Origin: Cytobacillus gottheilii
GTDB lineage: Bacteria > Bacillota > Bacilli > Bacillales > Cytobacillaceae
Reading direction: 5' to 3'
DNA: 64,000 bases
Assembly: GCF_001636345.1 (NCBI RefSeq)
Contig: NZ_KV440945.1
Coordinates: forward strand, 1,837,631 to 1,901,630
Position 1 is the first letter of the stretch. The number at the start of each line of letters is the position of its first letter. Of this stretch, positions 1-8,181 are shown in pieces. The notes below the pieces were generated by a model. It did no database searches. It saw only the letters and a program-made list of their open reading frames with translations, and was not told where the DNA came from. Made by a program: the position numbers and the translations under genes.

Positions 1-263
1 TGTGCAATAATGATGTACTTTTTCCGGTCATGTGGTTCAGCTATAATCGTTTTTAATGGATAGCCGAAAGGGGAAGAGATGGAAACTTCTCTTTTAGGAA
101 GATTTTCGAAGGCAAGGGGATCAAATCGGCCAGCCTCTTTTTCACGATTTAAAATAAAATTTTCATCCTTCTTCTTCATATACATTAGGCGATTTGAAAA
201 ATAAACCCCCAGAGTAGTCAAAAAGAGAATGAAAGAAAGTAAAAAACGGAGAAGTCGTCTCAT
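1..263 (-). CDS. yqkD: YqkD-like alpha/beta hydrolase, N-terminal part (runs off the window)
   Basis: Only about the first 87 codons are inside the window, read on the minus strand from ATG at 263. The start MRRLLRFLLSFILFL is a membrane anchor or signal segment, followed by a Lys-rich stretch and the motif SPFGYPLKTIIAEP, which resembles the start of the hydrolase core in YqkD-type proteins. An ATG at 269 is also in frame, but GGGGA lies only 2 nt from it and 8 nt from the ATG at 263, so 263 is preferred. The catalytic residues lie outside the window. Position next to yqkE/yqkF supports the name. The substrate is unknown. Confidence 0.7.
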   Translation of the reverse strand, partial: MRRLLRFLLSFILFLTTLGVYFSNRLMYMKKKDENFILNREKEAGRFDPLAFENLPKREVSISSPFGYPLKTIIAEPHDRKKYIIIA

Positions 264-454
264 ATTCATTTCCCCTTAATGTTTTTTTCTTTTATTTTAC
301 CATTACCAAGAAAAAATAAACTATCGATTAGCCTAAAAATGTAAAATTACACAATATATTCATATTAATAAAGATATGTGATCTCTTCACATATAGTCTT
401 ATGCAAAGGGATAACAGATATGTAGAAAAGGAAAAAACTTAACATAAATTTATG
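264..454. other. AT-rich intergenic region before the 21-bp array
   Basis: The region is very AT-rich and lies upstream of yqkD on its minus strand. It must hold the yqkD promoter, but I cannot point to a convincing -10/-35 pair. I see no ORF with a ribosome binding site. Confidence 0.4.
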
Positions 455-640
455 CCTGATAGGAAGAAGGGGTCGTTTGATAGGAAAACGAAAAATTTTG
501 ATAGGAAAGCGATTTTGTTTGATAGGAAAACGAAAAATTTTGATAGGAAAGCGATTTTGTTTGATAGGAAAACGAAAATTTTTGATAGGAAAGCAGTTTT
601 ATTTGATAGAAAAATGAAAATTTTGATAGGAACCAGGCTG
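455..640. repeat. 21-bp tandem repeat array (about 8 units)
   Basis: Units of 21 bp beginning TTTGATAGGAAA start at 476, 497, 518, 539, 560, 581 and 602, with degenerate units at about 455 and 623. Two unit types alternate (ending CGAAAAAT and CGATTTTG), so a 42-bp doublet is repeated. Overlapping ORFs exist on both strands only because 21 is divisible by 3. No ribosome binding site precedes them and the encoded peptides are simple repeats, so I treat this as non-coding. Confidence 0.85.
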
Positions 641-725
641 AATATGTTGGAAAGCAACTGAAGAAGTGCATAGGAGTTTCCATTTTTCTCATATAGAGCA
701 AGGTTTAGAAACAAAGGTATATGAT

Positions 726-753
726 AAAAAAAGCCGTCTGCTAAAGCAGCGGC
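726..753 (-). terminator. Intrinsic terminator of the 43-aa ORF
   Basis: On the minus strand a stem GCCGCTGC/GCAG-CGGC (one bulged base, TTTA loop) is followed by seven T. It lies about 20 nt after the stop codon at 775. Confidence 0.75.
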
Positions 754-774
754 CCTAACTTGTTAAAGAACAAA

Positions 775-906
775 TCACTGTTGTGAATTTTGTCTTTTGG
801 TGGGATGAATTGCCTTTTCTAATTCTTCAGCGGCTATTGTGTTATTGACTGTATCGCTGTTTGGTTTTCCTTTTTGGCTGTTTCCTTTATCGCGCTTTTG
901 GCTCAT
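775..906 (-). CDS. Small hydrophilic protein of unknown function, 43 aa
   Basis: This ORF starts with MSQKRDKGNSQKGKPNSD and ends KRQNSQQ. AAGGAG sits 8 nt before the ATG, and a good terminator follows, so it is probably expressed. The protein is rich in Lys, Asn, Gln and Ser and has no membrane segment. The composition recalls minor spore or small cytosolic proteins of Bacillus, but I do not recognise a family. An overlapping ATG at 911 is closed at once by a stop. It is transcribed alone, towards the 21-bp repeat array. Confidence 0.65.
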   Translation of the reverse strand: MSQKRDKGNSQKGKPNSDTVNNTIAAEELEKAIHPTKRQNSQQ

Positions 907-990
907 TTCATAAGCTCCTTCCTAAATAAGGTCTTCTTTTAAGATGGATAAAATGTGCGGCACTTATTCATGGAAGTATTTAAAATAAGT

Positions 991-1887
991 TTAAGTATGA
1001 AGTTTATAATACATGCTTTCAATCGGCCGAGTAAGATAGGGCTTGACGGCGTCAACAGCACGAAGCAGCTTATTTAAATCTATATTCGTTTGAATATTCA
1101 TGCGCTCGAGCATGTAAACAACATCCTCGGTGGCTGCATTTCCAGAAGCTCCAGGTGCAAACGGGCAGCCGCCAAGACCGCCTGCAGATGTATCAAAGCG
1201 GCTGATGCCTGCCTGAAGGGCAGCGTAGATATTGGCGAGAGCCATTTTGCGGGTATCATGAAAATGAGCAGTCAATAATGTATTCGGAAATTCCTTGACC
1301 AGCATGGAAAAGAGCTGATAGGACTCTGAAGGAACAGCCATGCCAATTGTATCTGCCACACTGAGCTCATCAGCGCCGGCTTCAGCAAATTGGCGGCAAA
1401 GCTTTAGCGTATCCTGAAAGTCGATCTTTCCCTCATATGGACAATAAAAGGCGGTGGAAATACAGGCGCGCACAAAATATCCCTTTTCCTTTAATTCAGA
1501 AATCAGCGGAACAAGTTCGGTCATGCTTTGTTCTGTTGTTTTGTTTATGTTTTTTTGATTAAACGAATTGCTGACTCCAACAAATACAGCAGCAGCCTTG
1601 CAGGATGTTTGATAGAGCCTGAGGATTCCCTTTGTATTTGGCACAAGGATGATCTCCCTTGTATGTTCTGTCAGACAGGAGAAGGCAATGTCATCAGCAT
1701 CCTGCATTTGCGGCACCCATTTTGGAGAGACAAATGAAGTGATCTCCATTTCTGTAATGCCAGCCTCTTTTAATCTAGCAATAAATTCCTTTTTGACGTC
1801 TGTTGGAACAAATTCCTTTTCATTTTGCAAACCGTCCCGCGGGCCAACTTCAATAATTTTCACTTCGGCAGGAAGACTGTCCGTCAT
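991..1887 (-). CDS. mvaB: Hydroxymethylglutaryl-CoA lyase
   Basis: The 298-aa protein should cleave HMG-CoA to acetoacetate and acetyl-CoA, the last step of leucine breakdown. Visible family features are the TIM-barrel start EVGPRDGLQNE (catalytic Arg/Asp), the metal-binding TAHFHDT, and the active-site loop GGLGGCPFAPGASGN with its catalytic Cys. An in-frame upstream ATG at 1956 exists, but AGGAG lies 8 nt before MTDSLP at 1887, which fixes the start. It is divergent from scoAB, whose product transfers CoA to acetoacetate, so the two units form a leucine/ketoacid catabolic pair. The intergenic region carries a sigma-E-like promoter and a cre-like site. In B. subtilis the homologue yngG lies elsewhere, so this placement is a lineage difference. 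Confidence 0.93.
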   Translation of the reverse strand: MTDSLPAEVKIIEVGPRDGLQNEKEFVPTDVKKEFIARLKEAGITEMEITSFVSPKWVPQMQDADDIAFSCLTEHTREIILVPNTKGILRLYQTSCKAAAVFVGVSNSFNQKNINKTTEQSMTELVPLISELKEKGYFVRACISTAFYCPYEGKIDFQDTLKLCRQFAEAGADELSVADTIGMAVPSESYQLFSMLVKEFPNTLLTAHFHDTRKMALANIYAALQAGISRFDTSAGGLGGCPFAPGASGNAATEDVVYMLERMNIQTNIDLNKLLRAVDAVKPYLTRPIESMYYKLHT

Positions 1888-1961
1888 GTTTTCAGCTCCT
1901 TTTTCATAAAGTAAAAAAGTATAGTCTTTAACATAGAAAATAGCGCATTTCTGCACGCTTT

Positions 1962-1977
1962 AAGAAAGCGTTTTCTT
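1962..1977. promoter_or_regulatory. cre-like CcpA site upstream of mvaB
   Basis: The 16-mer AAGAAAGCGTTTTCTT fits the cre pattern WTGNAANCGNWNNCWW with one mismatch (A for the T at position 2). It lies just downstream of the proposed mvaB -10 element, where CcpA would block transcription. Confidence 0.55.
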
Positions 1978-1978
1978 C

Positions 1979-2007
1979 ATTGTATGGCAGGCTTTTTAGT
2001 AAATGCA
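1979..2007 (-). promoter_or_regulatory. Sigma-E-like promoter for mvaB
   Basis: On the minus strand TGCATTT (2007-2001), a 14-bp spacer and CATACAAT (1986-1979) match the sigma-E pattern, with a perfect -10. This fits mother-cell expression, as known for the B. subtilis mmg-type catabolic genes. Confidence 0.5.
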
Positions 2008-2105
2008 AGAATAATAGGAATTTTGACAAAATAAAAGGATTTTTGCAGATTTTCACGAAGTAATAATATGGATATAGCATGAATCTTTTTTAAATGAGAA
2101 ATGAA

Positions 2106-2121
2106 ATGTAAGCGTTTGCTT
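2106..2121. promoter_or_regulatory. cre-like CcpA site upstream of scoA
   Basis: ATGTAAGCGTTTGCTT matches the cre consensus at every defined position. It lies 25 bp before the scoA start codon, which suggests carbon catabolite repression of scoAB. Confidence 0.65.
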
Positions 2122-2146
2122 TATTAGGAAGAAAGGAGCAGAAAAT

Positions 2147-2836
2147 ATGAAAACTATCTATAGCTCGTTTAGTGAAGCGGTAGAAGAGATACACGATGGC
2201 GCCACCATTATGGTTGGAGGCTTCGGCTTATGCGGAATACCTGAAAATCTTATCCTTGCATTAATGGAGAAGGGTGTAAAAGATTTAACAGTGATCTCTA
2301 ACAATTGCGGAGTTGATGATTGGGGACTTGGATTGCTGTTAAAAAACAATCAAATCAAAAAGATGATCGGTTCCTATGTGGGAGAAAACAAAGAGTTTGA
2401 AAGACAGGTGCTGTCTAGGGAATTGCAGGTAGAATTGCTGCCGCAAGGGACGCTTGCTGAAAAAATCAGAGCAGGAGGAGCAGGCATTCCCGCTTTTTAT
2501 ACACCGGCAGGCGTTGGCACACCGATAGCAGAAGGAAAAGAAATAAAGATCTTCAATGGCAAAGAATATTTACTCGAAGAGGCATTGAAAGCAGATTTCA
2601 GCTTCGTGCGGGCGTGGCAGGGAGATAAAATGGGCAACTTGATCTATCGGAAAACGGCACGCAATTTTAACCCAATGATAGCTGCCGCAGGGACAGTAAC
2701 GATTGCGGAGGTCGAAGAGTTAAAGGAAATCGGTGAGCTGGATCCGAATAGCATTCATACACCAAGCATTTATGTACAGGGAATGATCCAAGGTACCCAA
2801 GAAAAACGGATTGAGCGTTTGACGGTAAGCAAATAA
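2147..2836 (+). CDS. scoA: 3-oxoacid CoA-transferase subunit A
   Basis: The 229-aa alpha subunit of a succinyl-CoA:3-ketoacid CoA-transferase moves CoA between succinyl-CoA and acetoacetate. Diagnostic stretches are the Gly-rich [13 protein letters not shown] near residue 24 and [16 protein letters not shown] near residue 110, both typical of CoA-transferase family I alpha chains. The ribosome binding site GAAAGGAG is well placed before the ATG. It is followed after 19 nt by scoB and preceded by a perfect cre site. Family I also includes acetate:acetoacetate transferases, so substrate preference is inferred from the closest-looking family and the mvaB neighbour. Confidence 0.92.
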   Translation: MKTIYSSFSEAVEEIHDGATIMVGGFGLCGIPENLILALMEKGVKDLTVISNNCGVDDWGLGLLLKNNQIKKMIGSYVGENKEFERQVLSRELQVELLPQGTLAEKIRAGGAGIPAFYTPAGVGTPIAEGKEIKIFNGKEYLLEEALKADFSFVRAWQGDKMGNLIYRKTARNFNPMIAAAGTVTIAEVEELKEIGELDPNSIHTPSIYVQGMIQGTQEKRIERLTVSK

Positions 2837-2855
2837 AGTGAAAGGAGTTGTACAT

Positions 2856-3524
2856 ATGAAGAACGATAAAGCAGCCATCCGTGAAAAAATTGCAAGAAGG
2901 GCAGAAAAGGAAATTAAAGACGGCTATTATGTAAACTTAGGGATCGGAATGCCGACATTAGTGGCAAATTATATCGGAGAAAATAAACAAGTGGTTCTTC
3001 AATCCGAGAACGGTTTACTTGGAATCGGCCCATATCCGCAAGCAGGCGGAGAGGATGCGGATCTAATCAATGCAGGTAAAGAAACCGTCACCGCAATACC
3101 TGGGTCTTCTTATTTTGATAGTGCCGAATCATTTGCCATGATCCGCGGCGGACATGTCGATATTGCCATACTCGGCGGAATGGAGGTATCACAGGAAGGC
3201 GATCTTGCCAATTGGATGATCCCCGGAAAAATGATTAAAGGCATGGGCGGTGCGATGGATTTAGTGCATGGAGCCAATAACATCATTGTCATAATGGATC
3301 ATGTGAATAAAAACGGAGAATCGAAAATCCTGAAAAAATGCACGCTGCCGCTGACGGGAAAGCAGGTCGTCAACCGAATTATCACCGAAATGGCTGTTAT
3401 TGATGTGACTGAAACAGGCTTAAAGCTCGCCGAAGTGGCAAAAGGTTATACAATTGAAGAGGTTGTACAGGCAACAGAAGCGGAGCTACATGTAGATGAC
3501 TCTGTTAAAACCGAAGCTTTTTAA
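2856..3524 (+). CDS. scoB: 3-oxoacid CoA-transferase subunit B
   Basis: This 222-aa beta subunit pairs with ScoA. The active-site segment [12 protein letters not shown] contains the catalytic Glu that forms the enzyme-CoA thioester, and the C-terminal half has the expected [14 protein letters not shown] and GAMDLVHGA segments. The frame is open from 2838, but AAAGGAG at 2841-2847 sits 8 nt before the ATG at 2856, which fixes the start at [11 protein letters not shown]. With scoA it forms a two-gene unit. No terminator is visible before yqkE. Confidence 0.92.
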   Translation: MKNDKAAIREKIARRAEKEIKDGYYVNLGIGMPTLVANYIGENKQVVLQSENGLLGIGPYPQAGGEDADLINAGKETVTAIPGSSYFDSAESFAMIRGGHVDIAILGGMEVSQEGDLANWMIPGKMIKGMGGAMDLVHGANNIIVIMDHVNKNGESKILKKCTLPLTGKQVVNRIITEMAVIDVTETGLKLAEVAKGYTIEEVVQATEAELHVDDSVKTEAF

Positions 3525-3561
3525 TTCAGATTTTAACATCGCCAAGAGACAAGTTTTTTGC

Positions 3562-3567
3562 TATAAT
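3562..3567 (+). promoter_or_regulatory. Extended -10 element (TGCTATAAT) for yqkE
   Basis: A perfect TATAAT is preceded by TGC, giving an extended -10 element about 30 bp before the yqkE start. No good -35 hexamer is seen at 16-18 bp. Confidence 0.45.
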
Positions 3568-3597
3568 GAGCAAAAAATTAAGCGGAGGATTCAAGCA

Positions 3598-3840
3598 ATG
3601 AAGAGAAAACAGCAGCCGGCCCGTAAACAAGAAGATAAGCCCGTTACGCTCGGAGATATGTTAAATGAGAGCTTAATGGATCAGCTGAAAAATAAAAAGC
3701 AGGAACTTAAAGCAGAAGCCGATCAAAAACGGGAAGAAGAAGAGCGCCGCAAAAAAGAAGAACGTAAACAGCGTGAAAAGAATAAAAGCTTTGAGGAGCT
3801 GCTTGGGGAAAGCAATATGAATTGGCGTGAATACAAGTAA
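3598..3840 (+). CDS. yqkE: YqkE-family small charged protein
   Basis: The 80-aa protein is dominated by a Lys/Glu/Arg-rich helix (about residues 25-62, for example KREEEERRKKEERKQREK) and ends in EELLGESNMNWREYK. It fits the uncharacterised YqkE family of Bacillaceae in length, composition and position next to yqkF. An upstream in-frame start exists, but GCGGAGG before ATG 3598 is the better initiation site. No catalytic motif is visible. It is probably a cytosolic coiled-coil protein. A strong terminator follows directly. Confidence 0.8.
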   Translation: MKRKQQPARKQEDKPVTLGDMLNESLMDQLKNKKQELKAEADQKREEEERRKKEERKQREKNKSFEELLGESNMNWREYK

Positions 3841-3851
3841 AAATCTTATAG

Positions 3852-3889
3852 AAAAAGGTCATCTTAATTTGCTAAGATGACCTTTTTTT
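3852..3889. terminator. Bidirectional terminator between yqkE and yqkF
   Basis: A 15-bp stem (AAAAAGGTCATCTTA at 3852-3866 with its complement from 3873) is flanked by A-rich and T-rich tracts. It can serve both converging genes. Confidence 0.9.
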
Positions 3890-3890
3890 A

Positions 3891-4796
3891 TTACCTGTGT
3901 TCCGAATATCCGGTACTGCTTGTTAGTTGTTGAATCACTTTCAATTCTTCCAGTGATAGGGCCGGTTTGCGGACTGCGGCAGCATTTTGCTGAACTTGTT
4001 CAACCGAGCTTGCTCCAGCAATGACAGAAGCGACTGCAGGCTGTGCCAGATTAAATTGCATAGCGATTTCACCTGGAGAGCGATCGCCAAGCTTCTCTTC
4101 AAGGCTTGGGATTAGCTGCTGCAAATCTTCATAGCTGTAGCTTAAATAGCCGTTTTTTTGTGCTTTGGCCAGATTGCCGTTTAAGATTCCTTTTGCAAGA
4201 GGACCGCGTGTAACTACACTTATTTTTTTCTGCTCTAAAAGCGGAAACGCCTGTTCCTCTGGACGGCGGTCAAGCATGCTGTATTGCATCATAACCGAGA
4301 CGATAGTTGATTTTTCCGCATATTCGCGAATCACATTTGGGCGAATGGAAGAGATGCCATAATAGCGGATATAGCCTTCCGTTACAAGCTCCTCAAATGC
4401 TTCAATCGTTTCCTCTATATTGTCTTCGATTGTACCGCCATGCAGCTGATACAAATCAATATAATCTGTCTGAAGCCTCTGCAGACTATGTTTGACTGCT
4501 TCCTTTATGTGTTTTTTGGAAGGATTCCAGCTCCAGCCATCTTTGTTTTCATTCCAGCGGTTGCCTGCTTTTGTCGCAATGATCACTTTATCGCGAACCG
4601 GCTTCAAAGCTTGGCCTACGATCTTTTCATTTTCGCCAAAATCATATAAATCTGCTGTATCAAAATAATTAATGCCGGCATCAAGAGCTGCTTCAATAAT
4701 GTTCTTCCCTATGTTCAGATCTGTGCCCAGTGACATGCAGCCTAAACCCAACACACTCGCATGAAGCTCAGAAGTGCCAATTTGTCTCTTCTCCAT
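3891..4796 (-). CDS. yqkF: Aldo/keto reductase YqkF
   Basis: The 301-aa protein should be an NADPH-dependent oxidoreductase of the aldo/keto reductase fold. The catalytic tetrad is visible: Asp and Tyr in YFDTADLYDFGENE, Lys in IIATKAGNRW, and His in YQLHGG. The C-terminal NADP-binding segment QPAVASVIAGASSVEQ is also typical. Two Met codons overlap at 4799 and 4796. GGTGG lies 7 nt before the second, so 4796 is preferred. It converges with yqkE on a shared terminator. Substrate unknown. Confidence 0.92.
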   Translation of the reverse strand: MEKRQIGTSELHASVLGLGCMSLGTDLNIGKNIIEAALDAGINYFDTADLYDFGENEKIVGQALKPVRDKVIIATKAGNRWNENKDGWSWNPSKKHIKEAVKHSLQRLQTDYIDLYQLHGGTIEDNIEETIEAFEELVTEGYIRYYGISSIRPNVIREYAEKSTIVSVMMQYSMLDRRPEEQAFPLLEQKKISVVTRGPLAKGILNGNLAKAQKNGYLSYSYEDLQQLIPSLEEKLGDRSPGEIAMQFNLAQPAVASVIAGASSVEQVQQNAAAVRKPALSLEELKVIQQLTSSTGYSEHR

Positions 4797-4924
4797 CATT
4801 CCACCACCAGTTTTTTCTTTTATTTTAACGGAGACAATCCAAGACGCCAAATCATAACACTTCATTAAAAAAATGGGTATGATAAAATAGAGCAGGTAAT
4901 GTACATAAAAGGGAGTGGCAGGAA

Positions 4925-5482
4925 ATGAGCAGTCTTGAAGAAAAAACAATAAAATCGGAATCTATTTTTAAAGGGAGAATCATCAGTCTGCAAGTTGATG
5001 ATGTTGAACTTCCAAATGGAAAGCACGCGAAAAGAGAACTAATTAAGCACCCTGGTGCGGTTGCTATTTTAGCAGTGACAGATGAACAGAAAATCATCAT
5101 GGTTGAGCAATATCGCAAAGCACTTGAAAAAACGATTGTAGAAATTCCGGCAGGCAAGCTTGAACAGGGAGAAGATCCACAAGAATGTGCGAAAAGAGAA
5201 CTGGAGGAAGAAACAGGGTATGAAGCGGCGGAATGGTCCCTATTAACCTCTTTCTATACTTCACCGGGATTCGCGGATGAAATTGTTCATTTATACATAG
5301 CGAAAGGTCTTAGCCAAAAAGAAAATAGTGCAGAACTAGATGAAGATGAATTTGTGAATCTGATGGAATTAACCCTTGCAGAAGCAGAGCAGCTTGTGGA
5401 TGAGCAGAGAATCTATGATGCCAAAACGGCTTATGCTGTATTATATTTAAAACTTCAAGAGGCGCTGAAAACATCGAAATGA
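4925..5482 (+). CDS. nudF: ADP-ribose pyrophosphatase (Nudix)
   Basis: The 185-aa Nudix hydrolase should split ADP-ribose into AMP and ribose 5-phosphate. The Nudix box runs from GKLEQGEDPQ to RELEEETGY (about residues 78-100) and keeps the REXXEE core that binds the metal. The downstream SFYTSPGFADEIVHLY segment is typical of the ADP-ribose subfamily. GGGAGTGGCAGGAA precedes the ATG. It overlaps yqxK by 4 nt, so the two are translationally coupled, as in B. subtilis. Confidence 0.95.
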   Translation: MSSLEEKTIKSESIFKGRIISLQVDDVELPNGKHAKRELIKHPGAVAILAVTDEQKIIMVEQYRKALEKTIVEIPAGKLEQGEDPQECAKRELEEETGYEAAEWSLLTSFYTSPGFADEIVHLYIAKGLSQKENSAELDEDEFVNLMELTLAEAEQLVDEQRIYDAKTAYAVLYLKLQEALKTSK

Positions 5483-6642
5483 GAAATTATTATGCCGACT
5501 TGCATATTCACATCGGAAGAACCTATACAGGGAAGCCAGTCAAAATTACAGGTTCAAAATCGCTGACCTTTTCAAATATCATTGATCATGCCCGTGATGA
5601 AAAAGGGCTGAATATGATCGGTATTATTGATTGTCATTCACCGGAAGTCATTCAAGAGATGGAGATGCTGATTGCTGCTGGGGAGATGGCTGAAACAAAA
5701 GAAGGCGGATTAGATTATGGTGATTTAACCATCATTCCTGGCTCTGAAATAGAAATTTATGATGAAAACTGTAAAGGCCCTATTCATGTTTTATGTTATT
5801 TTCCTGGAATAATGGAAATGAAGAGTTTTTCGCATTGGTTATCACAGCATTTAAAGAATATTACACTCAGCTCACAGAGAATTTATGCTGACGGAAAAGT
5901 ACTGCAGCAAAAAGTAAAGGACCTTGGCGGTTTATTTGTGCCAGCCCATGTGTTTACGCCTTTTAAAAGTCTATTCGGAAAAGGGGTTCACAAAAGCTTA
6001 ACAGAAGTATTTGATGCGAATTTAATTGATGGAATTGAACTTGGTTTGAGTTCAAATACGCAAATGGCAGACCAAATAGGAGAACTGCATCGTTACTCTT
6101 TTTTAACGAACTCTGATGCTCATTCATTAAGTAAAATTGCACGCGAGTATCAAACCCTTTATCTGCAGCATCCATCTTTTCAAGAATTGAAAAAGGCTCT
6201 CCATATTGAGGAAGGGCGGAAAATTGCCGCTAACTACGGCTTGGATCCATTGCTTGGAAAGTATCATGAAACCGTATGTGCTTCCTGTTCAACACGGTGG
6301 CAAAACGCACAGGATACTTGTTCAAATTGCGGACACCATGCATTTGTAAAAGGTGTGGCCGAGCGGATCCTAGAACTGAAAACAGCCGAAGCGGGTAAAG
6401 CAGACAGACCACCATATATTCATCAGATCCCGCTTGAGTTTGTACCAGGATTAGGGCCGAAAATGCTTGAAAAACTTTTGAACCATTTTGGAACAGAAAT
6501 GAATGTGCTGCATCATGTGTCAGAGGAGCAGCTGGGACAAGTCATCCCGGAAAAAATAGCAAATCTGATCGCAAAGGCACGGAGTGGAAAGCTGTCGCTT
6601 GCTGCAGGCGGCGGCGGAAAATACGGGAAAATCTCAGAATGA
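5479..6642 (+). CDS. yqxK: EndoQ-type PHP-domain endonuclease (YqxK)
   Basis: The 387-aa protein begins with a PHP domain (DLHIHIGRTYTGKP, IIDCHSPE, GSEIEI, PAHVFTPF, SDAHSLS metal ligands). It then has a four-Cys zinc module (CASCSTRWQNAQDTCSNCG, about residues 272-290) and a helix-hairpin-helix-like C-terminus (VPGLGPKMLEKLL). This order is that of endonuclease Q. A Bacillus homologue is reported, as I recall, to nick DNA 5' of uracil, hypoxanthine and abasic sites, so a role in repair of deaminated bases is likely. The start overlaps the nudF stop by 4 nt. Confidence 0.88.
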   Translation: MRNYYADLHIHIGRTYTGKPVKITGSKSLTFSNIIDHARDEKGLNMIGIIDCHSPEVIQEMEMLIAAGEMAETKEGGLDYGDLTIIPGSEIEIYDENCKGPIHVLCYFPGIMEMKSFSHWLSQHLKNITLSSQRIYADGKVLQQKVKDLGGLFVPAHVFTPFKSLFGKGVHKSLTEVFDANLIDGIELGLSSNTQMADQIGELHRYSFLTNSDAHSLSKIAREYQTLYLQHPSFQELKKALHIEEGRKIAANYGLDPLLGKYHETVCASCSTRWQNAQDTCSNCGHHAFVKGVAERILELKTAEAGKADRPPYIHQIPLEFVPGLGPKMLEKLLNHFGTEMNVLHHVSEEQLGQVIPEKIANLIAKARSGKLSLAAGGGGKYGKISE

Positions 6643-6677
6643 AAATTCCGGCGCGGAAAGCAGCCGGAATTTTTTTG
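6643..6677 (+). terminator. Terminator after yqxK
   Basis: Ten-bp arms AAATTCCGGC/GCCGGAATTT are followed by a run of T (TTTTTTTGTTTT). The stem begins right at the yqxK stop. Confidence 0.9.
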
Positions 6678-6720
6678 TTTTAGTCATGCGAGCTATTATT
6701 CCTCGCAACCTCGCAGTCTT

Positions 6721-7284
6721 CTACTCTTTTACCTTCGCAAACACACATGTATCACGCAATTGTGTTCCATCTGCACTCATCGAGTCTTTGCGGAGAATGC
6801 CTTCAAGCGTAAAGCCGAGCCGCTCAGGAATCTTCCTGCTGGCTGTGTTCAGTGTGTCGCAGCGAATTTCCACCCGGTTTGCATGAAGCTCCTCAAACGC
6901 AAAAGCGGTAAGTCCTTGTACGGCTTCAGTCAGATACCCCCTTTTGGTCCAGCGGGTGTCGCACCAATAGCCAATTTCAAATTTCCTGACTTCCCAAGAT
7001 ATACGATGTAACCCAATTGATCCAATAAAAATTTGGTCGTCTTTTCTAAAAATATGGAGTCTAATATCCTCTCTCCTAATGAATTGAGCATAAGACATGC
7101 GAATGTTTTTTTCTGTCTCTTCAAGCGTTTGCTCTTTATGAGCGAATGGAAACCATGGCTTAAACTCCTCTAAAGAATGCTGAATAGCTTCATAAGTTAC
7201 TTGCCCATCTCCAGGCAGACACGGACGAATCAGCAGCCGTTCTGTTTCAATTTTTTCCGGAAAATCAAATAGTATAGGATTCAT
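6721..7284 (-). CDS. RimJ/RimL-type GNAT N-acetyltransferase
   Basis: The 187-aa protein starts with ETERLLIRPCLPGDG, the hallmark N-terminus of ribosomal-protein/aminoglycoside-like GNAT enzymes. The acetyl-CoA region is seen at EIGYWCDTRWTKRGYLTEAVQGLTAFAFEEL, followed by NRVEIRCDTLNTASRKIPERLGFTLEGI. AGGAGGG precedes the ATG. The acceptor could be a ribosomal protein N-terminus or a small molecule and cannot be told from sequence. It is transcribed alone, against its neighbours. Confidence 0.88.
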   Translation of the reverse strand: MNPILFDFPEKIETERLLIRPCLPGDGQVTYEAIQHSLEEFKPWFPFAHKEQTLEETEKNIRMSYAQFIRREDIRLHIFRKDDQIFIGSIGLHRISWEVRKFEIGYWCDTRWTKRGYLTEAVQGLTAFAFEELHANRVEIRCDTLNTASRKIPERLGFTLEGILRKDSMSADGTQLRDTCVFAKVKE

Positions 7285-7369
7285 GGAGTATCCCTCCTAA
7301 GTAAATTGATAATATTATAGGCGCTATTGGGCTGATCTTCAATAACTTTCTGGAAATTAAATGAAATAG

Positions 7370-7398
7370 TCATGACACTGTGAGGACAGGCATACAAT
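7370..7398 (+). promoter_or_regulatory. Sigma-E-like promoter of spoIIM
   Basis: TCATGAC (7370-7376), a 14-bp spacer and CATACAAT (7391-7398) fit sigma-E, with a perfect -10. The gene is sigma-E-dependent in B. subtilis. Confidence 0.65.
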
Positions 7399-7430
7399 GG
7401 AGTAACTGAATATGTACAGGAGGATTAGCA

Positions 7431-8072
7431 ATGAAGAAAAAAAAGTACCAGAACGTCGCCGCAACCCATTTTCGTGAGCATTCCTCGATCTATTTATTTG
7501 TGATTGTCTTGTTTTTCATGGGTGTTATATTTGGAGCTATTGTTGTCAATAGCCTAAGTTTTACTCAAAAAGAAGATTTATTTTATTACTTATCGCAATT
7601 TTTCGGACAGGTTTCAGCCGAAGAAGTTGCTACATCTAATGATTTGTTTAAACAAAGCTTGCTTCATAATGCTAAATATATAGGATTGATTTGGCTTTTG
7701 GGCATTTCAATTATCGGCTTGCCTGTTATTCTGGTTATGTTATTTATAAAGGGAATGGTTGTAGGCTTTACTGTTGGTTTCCTAGTCAATCAGATGGCAT
7801 GGGACGGATTCCTCTTGTCCTTTGTTTCCATCCTGCCGCAAAACTTAGTCATCATCCCGGTGTTCATTATTGCTGCCACACTTGCCGTTGCTTTTTCATT
7901 AAAAATGATAAAAAAGCAATTTATGAAAAGAATGGGCGACCCCATGCTTCCTTTATTCGGACGGTATGCTGCATCGTTTGCCATCGCTTTAGTTTTTATA
8001 GCAGCCGCAGCTGGAGTTGAAGCATTTATATCACCGCCATTAATGAAATCGGTTATACAATCAATACAATAG
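7431..8072 (+). CDS. spoIIM: Stage II sporulation protein M
   Basis: The 213-aa multi-spanning membrane protein belongs with SpoIID and SpoIIP in the engulfment machine that remodels septal peptidoglycan in the mother cell. After a basic N-terminus (MKKKKYQNVAATHFREH) there are about five hydrophobic helices (for example IYLFVIVLFFMGVIFGAIVV). The length matches the family. AGGAGG lies 7 nt before the ATG, and a sigma-E-like promoter precedes it. Gene order spoIIM-fur-yqzK-xerD is as in B. subtilis. Confidence 0.95.
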   Translation: MKKKKYQNVAATHFREHSSIYLFVIVLFFMGVIFGAIVVNSLSFTQKEDLFYYLSQFFGQVSAEEVATSNDLFKQSLLHNAKYIGLIWLLGISIIGLPVILVMLFIKGMVVGFTVGFLVNQMAWDGFLLSFVSILPQNLVIIPVFIIAATLAVAFSLKMIKKQFMKRMGDPMLPLFGRYAASFAIALVFIAAAAGVEAFISPPLMKSVIQSIQ

Positions 8073-8084
8073 AAATAATAGAAA

Positions 8085-8120
8085 GAAAAAACCAAGATAC
8101 AATCGTAATCTTGGTTTTTT
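8085..8120 (+). terminator. Terminator after spoIIM
   Basis: The stem AAAAACCAAGAT/ATCTTGGTTTTT has a 9-nt loop and continues into a T-tract. Confidence 0.9.
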
Positions 8121-8181
8121 CTTATCAGCACCTAAGGGAACTCTGACCTGCTGGAAGATCCTCCTCGTTTTGTTCACATAT

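Noticed and set aside
439-714. Overlapping ORFs on both strands in the 21-bp array
   Set aside because: They follow from a repeat period divisible by three, start without a ribosome binding site (one with TTG) and encode only simple repeats.
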